From: Rhizobium etli 8C-3
GTDB lineage: Bacteria > Pseudomonadota > Alphaproteobacteria > Rhizobiales > Rhizobiaceae
Assembly: GCF_001908375.1 (NCBI RefSeq)
Contig: NZ_CP017243.1
Span: 248,001-312,000, forward strand
DNA: 64,000 bases
Direction of reading: 5' to 3'
Under the pieces are notes generated by a model. That model was not told the DNA's origin. It did not search any database and worked only from the letters and a program-made list of their open reading frames with translations. Numbering within the stretch: the first letter of the stretch is position 1; each line of letters begins with the position of its first letter. Shown here one piece after another: positions 56,787 through 64,000 of this stretch. The position numbers and the translations under genes are program-made.

Positions 56787-58238
56787 ATGAAGTCCTTTAC
56801 AAGCCTTCATCAGCGTCAGCAGCAATCGCTGGTTATTACGCCCCAGCTCATCGCGTCTATTCGCTTGCTGCAGCTGGCGCACACCGAACTGAATCAGTTC
56901 GTGGAACAGGAAATCGAGAAGAACCCATTTCTCGACCTGGCGTCGAATGACGGCGGGGCTTCTGGCGTATCGCCAACTGCGGCGGATGATCCAAATATCA
57001 GCGCACGCGAAGACCACGTTGATGGACCGGCCAGGACGGACATGCCTGAGCTGTCTAGTCCCTGGAAATCAATCCGTGACACAGGCAACCTTTCGCCGGG
57101 GGAAAGGCCTTCCCTGGATGAGTTCGCCGCCTCAACTGAGACATTGCACGAACATGTCGCCCATCAGATCGCCCTCACTGCCTTCACACCCCAGGAGCGG
57201 CTGATTGCTGGCGCGCTTGCCGACCATCTGGATGACACTGGGTATCTGCAAGTGAACCTTCAGGAGCTAGCAGAGAGGCTAAATAGCCCTGAGGCTGGAG
57301 TGAAGCGGGTTCTTGAGGCTTTGCAGCTATTTGACCCGCCGGGCATATTTGCGCGAAGTCTGGGCGAATGCCTCGAGATTCAGTTGCGCCAACGAGACCG
57401 GTTCGACCCGGCCATGGCAGCTCTGGTCGCAAATCTCGAGTTGCTTGCGCGACGCGATTTTCGAGCACTGAAGCGACGTTGCCGGGTCGATGAAGACGAC
57501 CTTCTCGATATGTTGAACGAAATTCGTGCACTTGACCCAAAGCCTGGAAACCAGTTCCAGTCCGCAAGGTCGGAATCCATCATACCCGACGTCTTCGTCC
57601 TACCCTCGCCGGGAGGCGGATGGCACGTCGAGCTTAATCGGGAGATTTTGCCCAAGGTACTGATCAACCAAACCTATTTTGCGCAAGTTACTCGCCTAAC
57701 CGCCCAAAGCTCGAAAGATCAGTCATTCCTCAACGAATGCTTCCAGAGCGCGAGCTGGTTGGTTCGGAGTCTCGATCAGCGCGCCACGACGATCCTTAAG
57801 GTGGCGACCGAAATCGTGCGCCACCAGGATGTCTTTTTGGAAGATGGCATTGCTCATCTTCGCCCTCTCAATCTTAAGACCATCGCTGACGCGATCGACA
57901 TGCACGAGTCCACTGTAAGTCGGGTAACGTCGAACAAATACATTCTCACGCCCCGCGGCGTGTTCGAGCTCAAGTATTTTTTCACCGTCGCGATCCCGTC
58001 CTCACAAGGCGGTGACGCGCACTCGGCCGAAGCTGTGCGCCATCAGATAAGGGCACTTATTGCCGCAGAGACGCTCCATGATGTGCTGTCCGACGATGGC
58101 ATCGTTGCCAAGCTCAAGGAAACAGGCGTCGACATTGCTCGCCGCACAGTCGCCAAATATCGCGAGGCGATGAACATCCCCTCGTCCGCGCAACGCCGGC
58201 GGGAGAAACGGTTTGTACTGGCGGCCGCGGAGGGATAA
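56787..58238 (+). CDS. rpoN2: RpoN2, RNA polymerase sigma-54 factor
   Basis: 483 residues from ATG 56787 (GGAG 13 bases upstream). Region I glutamine-rich activator contact (HQRQQQSLVITPQLIASIRL, LLQLAHTELNQFVEQEIEKN), short acidic region II, core-binding and crosslink regions, HTH (TIADAIDMHESTVSRVTSNK) and the RpoN box ARRTVAKYRE near residue 460. Somewhat short region II fits a symbiotic second copy. Works with NifA at the -24/-12 promoters in this window. 75 bases after prxS, so part of the same sigma-54-driven transcript. Confidence 0.93.
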   Translation: MKSFTSLHQRQQQSLVITPQLIASIRLLQLAHTELNQFVEQEIEKNPFLDLASNDGGASGVSPTAADDPNISAREDHVDGPARTDMPELSSPWKSIRDTGNLSPGERPSLDEFAASTETLHEHVAHQIALTAFTPQERLIAGALADHLDDTGYLQVNLQELAERLNSPEAGVKRVLEALQLFDPPGIFARSLGECLEIQLRQRDRFDPAMAALVANLELLARRDFRALKRRCRVDEDDLLDMLNEIRALDPKPGNQFQSARSESIIPDVFVLPSPGGGWHVELNREILPKVLINQTYFAQVTRLTAQSSKDQSFLNECFQSASWLVRSLDQRATTILKVATEIVRHQDVFLEDGIAHLRPLNLKTIADAIDMHESTVSRVTSNKYILTPRGVFELKYFFTVAIPSSQGGDAHSAEAVRHQIRALIAAETLHDVLSDDGIVAKLKETGVDIARRTVAKYREAMNIPSSAQRRREKRFVLAAAEG

Positions 58239-58485
58239 GTCCTTTGTACCGTAGGTGATGCCCTTTTCCCAAAAACCGCGGAACTGAGGCACATGTGACA
58301 TTGTGCTTAGTCCTCTCCATGGAGGATCGACTTCATATGGGCTGGCGACCGCAGCCTCGTCACGGGAGCTTCAAAAGTTGTTCCGGCCGCTTAAGCTGAC
58401 GTTCCAGAAAAGATTAGATGTCTGTTCCATAGCCCAAGCGCTTAGGGGCTAAGCGGTTAATCACGAAACTCGTGCAGAATTTTTA

Positions 58486-58501
58486 TGTCGCGCAAGCGAC
58501 A
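58486..58501 (+). promoter_or_regulatory. NifA upstream activator sequence of the IscA-nifS-nifW operon
   Basis: TGT-CGCGCAAGCG-ACA, exact consensus and nearly fully palindromic, 207 bases upstream of the -24 element at 58708. Confidence 0.7.
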
Positions 58502-58707
58502 AATCTAGAAGCAGTTGTCGCCTCCCATTCATTTTCGCCGAACCGCTGGGATTTCGGTGCGGCGGCAACGAGAGCCTCAACCGAAAATGATAGACGGAGA
58601 TACGCGGGCAGACGTTCTGGAGTTGGCGCGCTTTCGAGATCTCCGATGTTCGACGACGCAGGAATACAACACGCGGGCTGATCGAACTCTTGGCCTTCCT
58701 TACCGCT

Positions 58708-58723
58708 TGGCACGACGCATGCA
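58708..58723 (+). promoter_or_regulatory. sigma-54 promoter of the IscA-nifS-nifW operon
   Basis: TGGCACGACGCATGCA: perfect -24, ATGCA at -12 with the invariant GC. 43 bases before the start of the IscA-type gene. Nearly the same as the fixA promoter in its -12 half. Confidence 0.85.
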
Positions 58724-58766
58724 CGGTAATCCGAAAATGCGCCATCGAACAAAAAGGAATCATCCC

Positions 58767-59084
58767 ATGATCAAGCTCACAGAGAATGCCGCCGCCATCA
58801 TGAACGTAACGCTTTCCCGAGCCGAGCAGGCGGAAGGCTTTCGCATCGCGGTCGAGGCAGGTGGATGCGCCGGCTACAAATACCTGGTGGGGCTAGAAAG
58901 CGTCCAGGGCGAGGGCGACGCGGTGATCGAAACAAATGGGGTCAAGGTGTTCGTTGACGCAGACTCCCAAGCACACATCAACGGCATGACGATCGACTTC
59001 GTGACGGGACCAGAAACCTCCGGTTTTGTCTTCGACAATCCCAATGCGCACCAGAACTGCACTTGCGGCAAATCCTTCGGCTGA
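58767..59084 (+). CDS. HesB/IscA-family Fe-S carrier (nif-linked)
   Basis: 105 residues from ATG 58767. The three cluster-binding cysteines are present: C34 in VEAGGCAGYKY and the C-terminal C98-x-C100 (HQNCTCGKSFG). Body ITENAAAIM-type start and FVDADSQAHINGMTIDFVTG are typical of A-type carriers. Supplies Fe-S clusters to nitrogenase or its assembly proteins; in R. etli-type clusters a short gene in this place is sometimes labelled nifU. First gene of a NifA-controlled operon. Confidence 0.9.
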   Translation: MIKLTENAAAIMNVTLSRAEQAEGFRIAVEAGGCAGYKYLVGLESVQGEGDAVIETNGVKVFVDADSQAHINGMTIDFVTGPETSGFVFDNPNAHQNCTCGKSFG

Positions 59085-59106
59085 TCACCGAGAAAGCGAG
59101 AGAGCC

Positions 59107-60050
59107 ATGCGGAATTATTGCGAAAAGGTCATGGTTTCCTTTTTCAATCCGAAGAACGACGGCGTGCAGGAAAATCCCCTCAGCGAGACCGCGGCAGTTT
59201 CCTACGGTAGAGGGCCTGAATTGATAATTGGAGTCGATCCAACGGTGGGAGCGTTTCTGGTGACGCCGTCGTCCTTGCGTTCCAACCCAGCGACCGCCTT
59301 CTCGCCAGCGCTGGCCGAACTCATAACCCTAAAGCCCGCCGAAGCGCCTCAAAACGTCCGTCAGGAGACAGCAGGCTTTTTAAGCGGTTTGCTGCCGGAG
59401 AAAAAGGTCTGCTCATCAACGGATTATCCTGAGGCAGCAAAATTTTTTGGCGGGCATCCGGGCCAGGATTCCAAAGGAGACGCTCCCTCTGCAAGCAGTT
59501 CCGCGCCGAGGAAAGGTGAGCGAAGACGCGTGCGTGTCAAGAGGCTTGATTTCATGACCAAGTCGCTCACTTCGCTAGATCTGGCAGTAGACGGACGACA
59601 CTCGTTCAAGCCGTCGAAGACGTGTCAGCGGTTTATACAGTACTGGTCGTCGAAAGCCTCGCTCCGGCAGAGGAGGACGATCAGACCGTCACAACAGAAA
59701 TCTGAGGCCTGGAGAAATTGGCAGGGTCGAAATCGATGTTGTAGCCGGCAATCGCGTAGGACAGGGTCTAAAAATCGCCGCAGCCTGCAACAGTTCAGTT
59801 CTCAGCGACAAGCTAAGCTGGCGACCCATCTAGTTAAGCAGCCGCGGCGAATCCAACCGTTGGAAAAGGCGCGAGCGCACAACGTTCTTCCCTTCCTACT
59901 GATGGCGGCGATGCGACGTTATCGATGCCAACAAGATCGCATGACGCGCCATCGCACGACTCCACCCCGCGCTGCTTGCCCGAGGTTAGCAAACAACAGC
60001 ATGTGCAAGACGCCGCAGCATTGTCACCGCTTCCCCTCAGTCGAGATCCA
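59107..60050 (+). pseudogene. nifU: nifU (full-length Fe-S scaffold type), heavily decayed
   Basis: Starts ATG 59107 with a NifU-like opening (MRNYCEKVMVSFFNPKNDGV compared with W-D-Y-S-E-K-V-x-x-H-F-x-N-P-x-N-A-G). PSS-x-x-x-ATAFSPALAELI and FLSGLLPEKKVCSS keep the pattern of the N-terminal domain, though the scaffold cysteines are lost (e.g. YGRGPEL for the Cys-containing segment). Frames then break: EDACVSRG near 59510 (normally E-D-x-x-V-C-x-C) and VEIDVVAGNRVGQGLK near 59730 (C-terminal Nfu-like domain) appear in other frames. Not functional. Sits between the IscA gene and nifS where nifU is expected. Confidence 0.6.
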
Positions 60051-60053
60051 CCC

Positions 60054-61250
60054 ATGAGAGCGATCTATCTCGACAATAATGCAACGACCAGAGTCGATCC
60101 TGAAGTGGTTGAAGCCATGCTGCCGTTCTTTGCGGATCAGTTTGGAAACCCTTCGTCGACGCACGCTTTTGGCTCCTCTATCCGCGAGGCGGTGAGGAAG
60201 GCGCGCCGGCAATTGCAAGCGCTGATCGGCGCCGAGTTCGATCATGAGATCGTGTTCACCTCGGGGGGGACGGAAAGCGACAATGCGGCGATCCTTTCGG
60301 CGCTGGAGGTGATGCCTGAGCGCACAGAGATCGTGACTTCCGCAGTCGAGCATTCAGCGGTGCTGACACTCTGCGGCCATCTGGAGAAGACGCGCGGCAT
60401 TAAGGTACACAGGATCCCAGTGGATCGACATGGACGTCTCGATCTTGACGCCTATGAGACCGCCCTCACTCATCGTGTAGCGATTGCTTCGATCATGTGG
60501 GCGAACAACGAGACGGGAACCATTTTCCCGGTCGCTAAGCTTGCCGAGATGGCCAAGAGAATCGGTGCACTTTTCCACACCGACGCGGTCCAGGCGGTCG
60601 GCAAGGTTCCAATGGACCTCCAACCTACTGCAATCGACATGCTTTCGTTGTCCGGACACAAATTCCATGGACCAAAAGGCATTGGTGCACTCTATCTCAG
60701 GCGGGGCTTATCTTTCTCCTCACTGATCAAGGGAGGTCATCAGGAGCGCGACCGACGCGCAGGGACAGAAAATACGGCCGGGATTGTCGGTTTAGGCAAG
60801 GCTGCCGAACTCGCCCTGAAATCAATAGACGACGAGAGCACCCGATTAAAGTCGCTCCGAGATCGATTGGAGAACGGCATTGTCCAGCGTGTTCCAGGCG
60901 CCTTCGTAACCGGCGATAGGCTTAAGAGGTTGCCGAACACGGCGAACATCGCCTTTCAACGTGTCGAAGGAGACAGTATGCTCCTTCTTCTCAACCGCTA
61001 TGGCATCGCCTGCTCTTCCGGCTCTGCTTGCTCCTCCGGTTCGCTGGAGCCGAGCCATGTCTTGAGGGCAATGGATATCCCTCATGCTATGGCGCACGGA
61101 ACAATCCGCTTCTCGTTCTCGCGCGATAACTGTGACGAGGATGTCGACCGGGTGCTCGAAGTTTTACCGGGCATCGTTGAAAGGCTCCGGAGCCAATCCC
61201 GTTCCGGCCACGTGGCCGACACGAGCAGCCGGGTTCGTTCAGGGGAGTAG
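60054..61250 (+). CDS. nifS: NifS, cysteine desulfurase
   Basis: 398 residues from ATG 60054 (MRAIYLDNNATTRVDPEVVE); frame upstream to 59925 belongs to decayed sequence. PLP-binding K203 in LSLSGHKFHGPKG, H100 in SAVEHSAV, and the catalytic loop cysteine C326 in CSSGSACSSGSLEPSHVL. Group I desulfurase, producing alanine and persulfide sulfur for nitrogenase Fe-S clusters. With nifU decayed, the IscA-type protein upstream or a chromosomal scaffold must accept the sulfur. The C-terminal ~20 residues (SGHVADTSSRVRSGE) extend past the usual end. Confidence 0.95.
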   Translation: MRAIYLDNNATTRVDPEVVEAMLPFFADQFGNPSSTHAFGSSIREAVRKARRQLQALIGAEFDHEIVFTSGGTESDNAAILSALEVMPERTEIVTSAVEHSAVLTLCGHLEKTRGIKVHRIPVDRHGRLDLDAYETALTHRVAIASIMWANNETGTIFPVAKLAEMAKRIGALFHTDAVQAVGKVPMDLQPTAIDMLSLSGHKFHGPKGIGALYLRRGLSFSSLIKGGHQERDRRAGTENTAGIVGLGKAAELALKSIDDESTRLKSLRDRLENGIVQRVPGAFVTGDRLKRLPNTANIAFQRVEGDSMLLLLNRYGIACSSGSACSSGSLEPSHVLRAMDIPHAMAHGTIRFSFSRDNCDEDVDRVLEVLPGIVERLRSQSRSGHVADTSSRVRSGE

Positions 61251-61589
61251 GAGCAGGCACGCTCATGAAACGGCAATTCCTTTTCACCGATACGACCTGC
61301 ATGACGGCACCGGCATCGTATGAACGATCAGGTAAAAGCCGGGGCTCTCAGTCACATAGATCGCCGGTTCACCGCCCATGCGTGTTCATGGAGGGGGCCC
61401 AGCGCCATATCATCTTAATCAATCTCTCGACACCATCGGTGGATCGCATCCGACCATCAGCCTATGCCGACTCCAGTTGCAACGCGACTGCCTTGCGCCT
61501 AGCCGCGTCGAACCACGCATTCCGTACGTTGCAGCTTAAGCTACGGGAGAACGATCTCGCGATCACCGCTCACGACCAGGGGGAATCTT
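61251..61589 (+). other. Spacer between nifS and nifW
   Basis: 339 bases. A frame of 114 codons (61265-61609) is open but has no recognisable product and overlaps the nifW start; probably remnant or untranslated. Confidence 0.4.
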
Positions 61590-61973
61590 ATGTGCCGTTG
61601 CTCCGCTGACAGCAGTCCCGTCGATGTCAAAGACATCCTCAATCGGCTGAAATCTCTCTCGGCTGCGGAGGAGTTCTTCGAAGCCCTAGGGGTCCCCTAT
61701 GACCCGAAGGTTCTCGATGTCTCACGACTCCATATCATGAAGCGTATGGGCCAATACCTCGCGGCAGAGGACTTCTCCCATCTCCCAGACCGGGTAATCG
61801 CTGCTCGTGCCCGTGCCATACTGGAAAGGGCCTACTGTGATTTCGCGACCTCCGCGCCGCTCTCGCACCGGGTCTTCAAGGTGCTCAAGGACCACAATCC
61901 GAACAGACCTGTCACACCCGGCCGCACCGTTGTCCCGTTAGACTCTTTCCTGAAGCCGTTCGAAAAGAAGTGA
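61590..61973 (+). CDS. nifW: NifW, nitrogenase-stabilising/protective protein
   Basis: 127 residues from ATG 61590. ILNRLKSLSAAEEFFEALGV, PYDPKVLDVSRLHIMKRMGQ, ARARAILERAYCDFATSAPL and VFKVLKDHNPNRPVTPGRTV are typical NifW. Interacts with the MoFe protein and is linked to protection from oxygen and to cofactor insertion. The starter segment MCRCSADSSPVDVKD is slightly longer than usual. Same direction as nifS, probably in its transcript. Confidence 0.92.
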   Translation: MCRCSADSSPVDVKDILNRLKSLSAAEEFFEALGVPYDPKVLDVSRLHIMKRMGQYLAAEDFSHLPDRVIAARARAILERAYCDFATSAPLSHRVFKVLKDHNPNRPVTPGRTVVPLDSFLKPFEKK

Positions 61974-61993
61974 GCACGGTTGCGACACGACAA

Positions 61994-62009
61994 TGTCGGG
62001 AAGCTTACA
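61994..62009 (+). promoter_or_regulatory. NifA upstream activator sequence of fixABCX
   Basis: TGT-CGGGAAGCTT-ACA, exact consensus, 67 bases upstream of the -24 element. Confidence 0.85.
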
Positions 62010-62075
62010 ATTCAGTCATATGCTAGCAACGTCGGAATCGAAGCCATTTCAATGTGATAGAGAACGCCAAACGGT

Positions 62076-62091
62076 TGGCACGAATGATGCA
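62076..62091 (+). promoter_or_regulatory. sigma-54 promoter of fixABCX
   Basis: TGGCACGAATGATGCA: perfect -24 and GC at -12 (ATGCA), 58 bases before the fixA start. Confidence 0.9.
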
Positions 62092-62149
62092 CGCAAGCAT
62101 GTGTACTGACAAGCCCGCCACCCATAGAGGGAGGGAGTAAGAAACCGCC

Positions 62150-62998
62150 ATGCACATAGTTATCTGTATCAAACAGGTACCGGACTCCGCACAAATACGA
62201 GTGCATCCGGTGACGAACACAATCATGCGTCAGGGGGTGCCAACCATCATCAACCCCTATGATCTGTTCGCCCTTGAAGAGGCGCTCCAGTTGCGCGACC
62301 GCCATGGCGGCGAGGTGACCGTGCTCACCATGGGGCCGCCCATGGCAGAGGACGCGTTGCGCAAGGCGCTCACCTACGGCGCCGACCGCGCCGTACTCTT
62401 GACCGACCGTCATTTTGCCGGCTCCGACACTCTGGCGACCTCGTTTGCTCTTTCGCGAGCCATCGCGAAGATCGGAGAGGCCTTCGGTACGCCCGATATC
62501 GTCTTTACGGGCAAACAGACCATCGACGGCGATACCGCCCAGGTTGGGCCTGGCATCGCCAAGCGCCTCGACCTCCTGCAGCTCACCTACGTTGCCAAAA
62601 TCGTCTCTGTCGACATCAATGGGCGCGAGATTACGGTGGAGCGCCGCTCGGAAGGGGGCACGCAGACGCTGATGAGCAAGCTCCCTTGCCTAATTACAAT
62701 GCTCGAAGGCACAAACGAAATCCGCCGCGGCTCGCTCGATGACGCGCTACGGGCCGCGCGCAGCCAGATCGTGAAGTGGAATGCGGCCGACGCTGGCATA
62801 GAGGACCTCACCAAGTGCGGCCTGCGTGGCTCGCCAACCGTCGTTAAGAGGGTCTTTGCCCCTCCTGAGCGGGCGGAAAAGGCGGAGCAGATCGACACCG
62901 CGGAAAAAACACCGCGCGATCTCGCGGAGGAGTTGATCGCTGGGATCTTTTTGCGCCAGCCGGCGCTCGAAAGCGAACTCGCCTTTGACGGCGAATGA
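62150..62998 (+). CDS. fixA: FixA, electron-transfer flavoprotein beta subunit homologue
   Basis: 282 residues from ATG 62150 (GGGAGGGAGTAAGAAACCGCC upstream region). MHIVICIKQVPDSAQIRVHP, INPYDLFALEEALQLRDRHG, VTVLTMGPPMAEDALRKALT, GADRAVLLTDRHFAGSDTLA, PDIVFTGKQTIDGDTAQVGP and VERRSEGGTQTLMSKLPCLI are typical of FixA. With FixB, FixC and FixX it forms a bifurcating NADH:quinone/ferredoxin complex that supplies low-potential electrons to nitrogenase. First gene after a NifA-type promoter; 15 bases before fixB. Confidence 0.96.
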   Translation: MHIVICIKQVPDSAQIRVHPVTNTIMRQGVPTIINPYDLFALEEALQLRDRHGGEVTVLTMGPPMAEDALRKALTYGADRAVLLTDRHFAGSDTLATSFALSRAIAKIGEAFGTPDIVFTGKQTIDGDTAQVGPGIAKRLDLLQLTYVAKIVSVDINGREITVERRSEGGTQTLMSKLPCLITMLEGTNEIRRGSLDDALRAARSQIVKWNAADAGIEDLTKCGLRGSPTVVKRVFAPPERAEKAEQIDTAEKTPRDLAEELIAGIFLRQPALESELAFDGE

Positions 62999-63013
62999 AG
63001 GCAAGGAGCGACG

Positions 63014-64000
63014 ATGTTGAGCACGAATCGAGAGAGCCCTCCTCCAGCCGCTGGCCGTGCCGCCATGAAGAAAGAGCTGCCCGATCAGTTTAAGGACCAT
63101 CGGCACGTTTGGGTCTTCATCGAGCTGGAGCGCGATCAGGTGCATCCCGTCTCCTTCGAGCTGCTCGGCGAAGGCCGCAAGCTCGCCGACAAGCTGGGCG
63201 TCCAGCTTGCCGGCGTCGTTCTCGGACCACCGGGAGAGGCCACGTGGTTTGCCATCGCCGAGGCTTTTGCTTATGGCGCCGACCTGGCCTACCTCGTCGA
63301 GGCCCCACTGCTCGCCGACTACCGAAATGAGCCTTTCACCAAAGCATTGACGGATCTGGTTACTAACTACAAACCGGAAATCCTTCTTTTAGGGGCAACG
63401 ACGCTCGGGCGCGACCTTGCCGGTTCCGTGGCGACGACCTTGTTGACAGGGCTCACGGCGGATTGCACCGAACTTGATGTGGATGCGGACGGCTCGCTTG
63501 CGGCGACCCGGCCGACTTTCGGCGGCTCCTTGCTTTGCACGATCTACACGCTCAACTGCCGGCCGCAGATGGCAACGGTCCGGCCGAGGGTCATGGCCAT
63601 GCCTCCGCGCGGGAATAATAAGATCGGACGCGTCATTCAACACAAAGTGTCGATGATCGAGGAAGAGATCGTCACTAAGGTCCTCGGTTTCTTGTCCGAT
63701 GGCCAGTCGGCGACGGCGAATCTCGCCTATGCGGACGTCGTGGTTGCTGGAGGCCTCGGTCTCGGCGCGGTGGAGAACGTGAAGCTTATGAAGAAACTCG
63801 CGCGGACGATCGGGGCCGATTATGGCTGTTCGCGCCCCCTCGTCCAAAAGGGCTGGATGCCTGCTGATCGGCAGATCGGCCAAACTGGCAAAACTATCCG
63901 GCCGAAGCTTTACATAGCAGCCGGCATTTCCGGCGCCATCCAGCATCGCGTTGGCGTCGAGGGAGCTGATCTTATTTTAGCCATTAACACCGATCCTAAC
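63014..64000 (+). CDS. fixB: FixB, electron-transfer flavoprotein alpha subunit homologue (runs off the right edge)
   Basis: Starts ATG 63014 after GCAAGGAGCGACG; 329 codons are open to the last base of the window. [80 protein letters not shown] and [20 protein letters not shown] are followed by the FAD-binding domain [40 protein letters not shown] and [19 protein letters not shown]. About 40 residues remain outside. fixC, fixX and probably nifA and nifB should follow. Confidence 0.95.
   Translation, partial: MLSTNRESPPPAAGRAAMKKELPDQFKDHRHVWVFIELERDQVHPVSFELLGEGRKLADKLGVQLAGVVLGPPGEATWFAIAEAFAYGADLAYLVEAPLLADYRNEPFTKALTDLVTNYKPEILLLGATTLGRDLAGSVATTLLTGLTADCTELDVDADGSLAATRPTFGGSLLCTIYTLNCRPQMATVRPRVMAMPPRGNNKIGRVIQHKVSMIEEEIVTKVLGFLSDGQSATANLAYADVVVAGGLGLGAVENVKLMKKLARTIGADYGCSRPLVQKGWMPADRQIGQTGKTIRPKLYIAAGISGAIQHRVGVEGADLILAINTDPN

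Noticed and set aside
59026..60057. 343-codon ORF covering the nifU region as one gene
   Set aside because: Only the first ~130 codons resemble NifU; the rest is Arg/Gln-rich frame-shifted sequence. Treated as a decayed nifU.

Overview
The window looks like a symbiotic plasmid or symbiosis island of a nitrogen-fixing Rhizobiaceae bacterium, closest in layout to Rhizobium etli-type symbiotic plasmids. Evidence: a full nifHDKENX operon, fixAB, nifS, nifW, a prxS-rpoN2 pair, an FnrN-type regulator, NifA/sigma-54 promoter modules, type III effector genes, and very dense insertion sequences (IS) and pseudogenes. The species assignment is inference from gene content and order, not from a database search.

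Left part (1-4500): the end of a LysR-type regulator gene, then a decayed nifA-nifB pair (minus strand) that keeps a good sigma-54/NifA promoter, a decayed SnoaL-like gene, a NopP-like effector gene and a small ORF behind a good tts-box match. A fragment of an IS256-type element ends this part.

Effector array (4509-27651): four segmental copies of a ~3.5-4.5 kb unit, each carrying a large gene for a putative type III effector with a C48/ULP1-like (SUMO/NEDD8 protease-type) domain. The copies differ mainly in the number of ~92-103-residue internal repeats (2, 2, 5 and 4 after one divergent repeat) and in their C-terminal tails. An integrase-type IS lies between copies 2 and 3. A ~6.1 kb IS66-type element with an exact 8-bp target duplication splits copy 4 from its upstream flank; that IS66 has a serine-recombinase element nested in tnpC and a broken lipoprotein-like passenger gene.

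IS graveyard (27652-35500): two ISNCY-type transposase genes (one with an amber codon), remnants of pyruvate carboxylase, an MFS transporter and a LigD-type ligase, an intact exported beta-carbonic anhydrase and a cation diffusion facilitator.

Nitrogenase block (35500-44250, minus strand): nifH-nifD-nifK-nifE-nifN-nifX-DUF269 and a shortened DUF683-like ORF, driven by a NifA UAS plus sigma-54 promoter upstream of nifH, followed by an ExoX-like small membrane protein.

Accessory block (44469-53600): IS3, IS5, IS256, IS630 and group II intron remnants surround a B12-binding radical SAM gene and an S-adenosylmethionine decarboxylase gene that probably formed one operon before IS256 landed between them. 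A PqqD-like small protein follows. Then comes a P450 - [3Fe-4S] ferredoxin - SnoaL - (broken) SDR operon on the minus strand.

Right part (54450-64000, plus strand): fnrN behind two perfect anaeroboxes; prxS-rpoN2; a HesB/IscA gene; a nifU pseudogene; nifS; nifW; and fixA-fixB (fixB runs off the end). prxS, the IscA gene and fixA have sigma-54 promoters with NifA-type upstream sites. Together these genes describe low-oxygen control (FnrN), the RpoN2/NifA activation circuit, nitrogenase structural and cofactor assembly genes, Fe-S supply (NifS, IscA) and electron delivery (FixAB), next to a set of plant-directed effectors that has been expanding by duplication.
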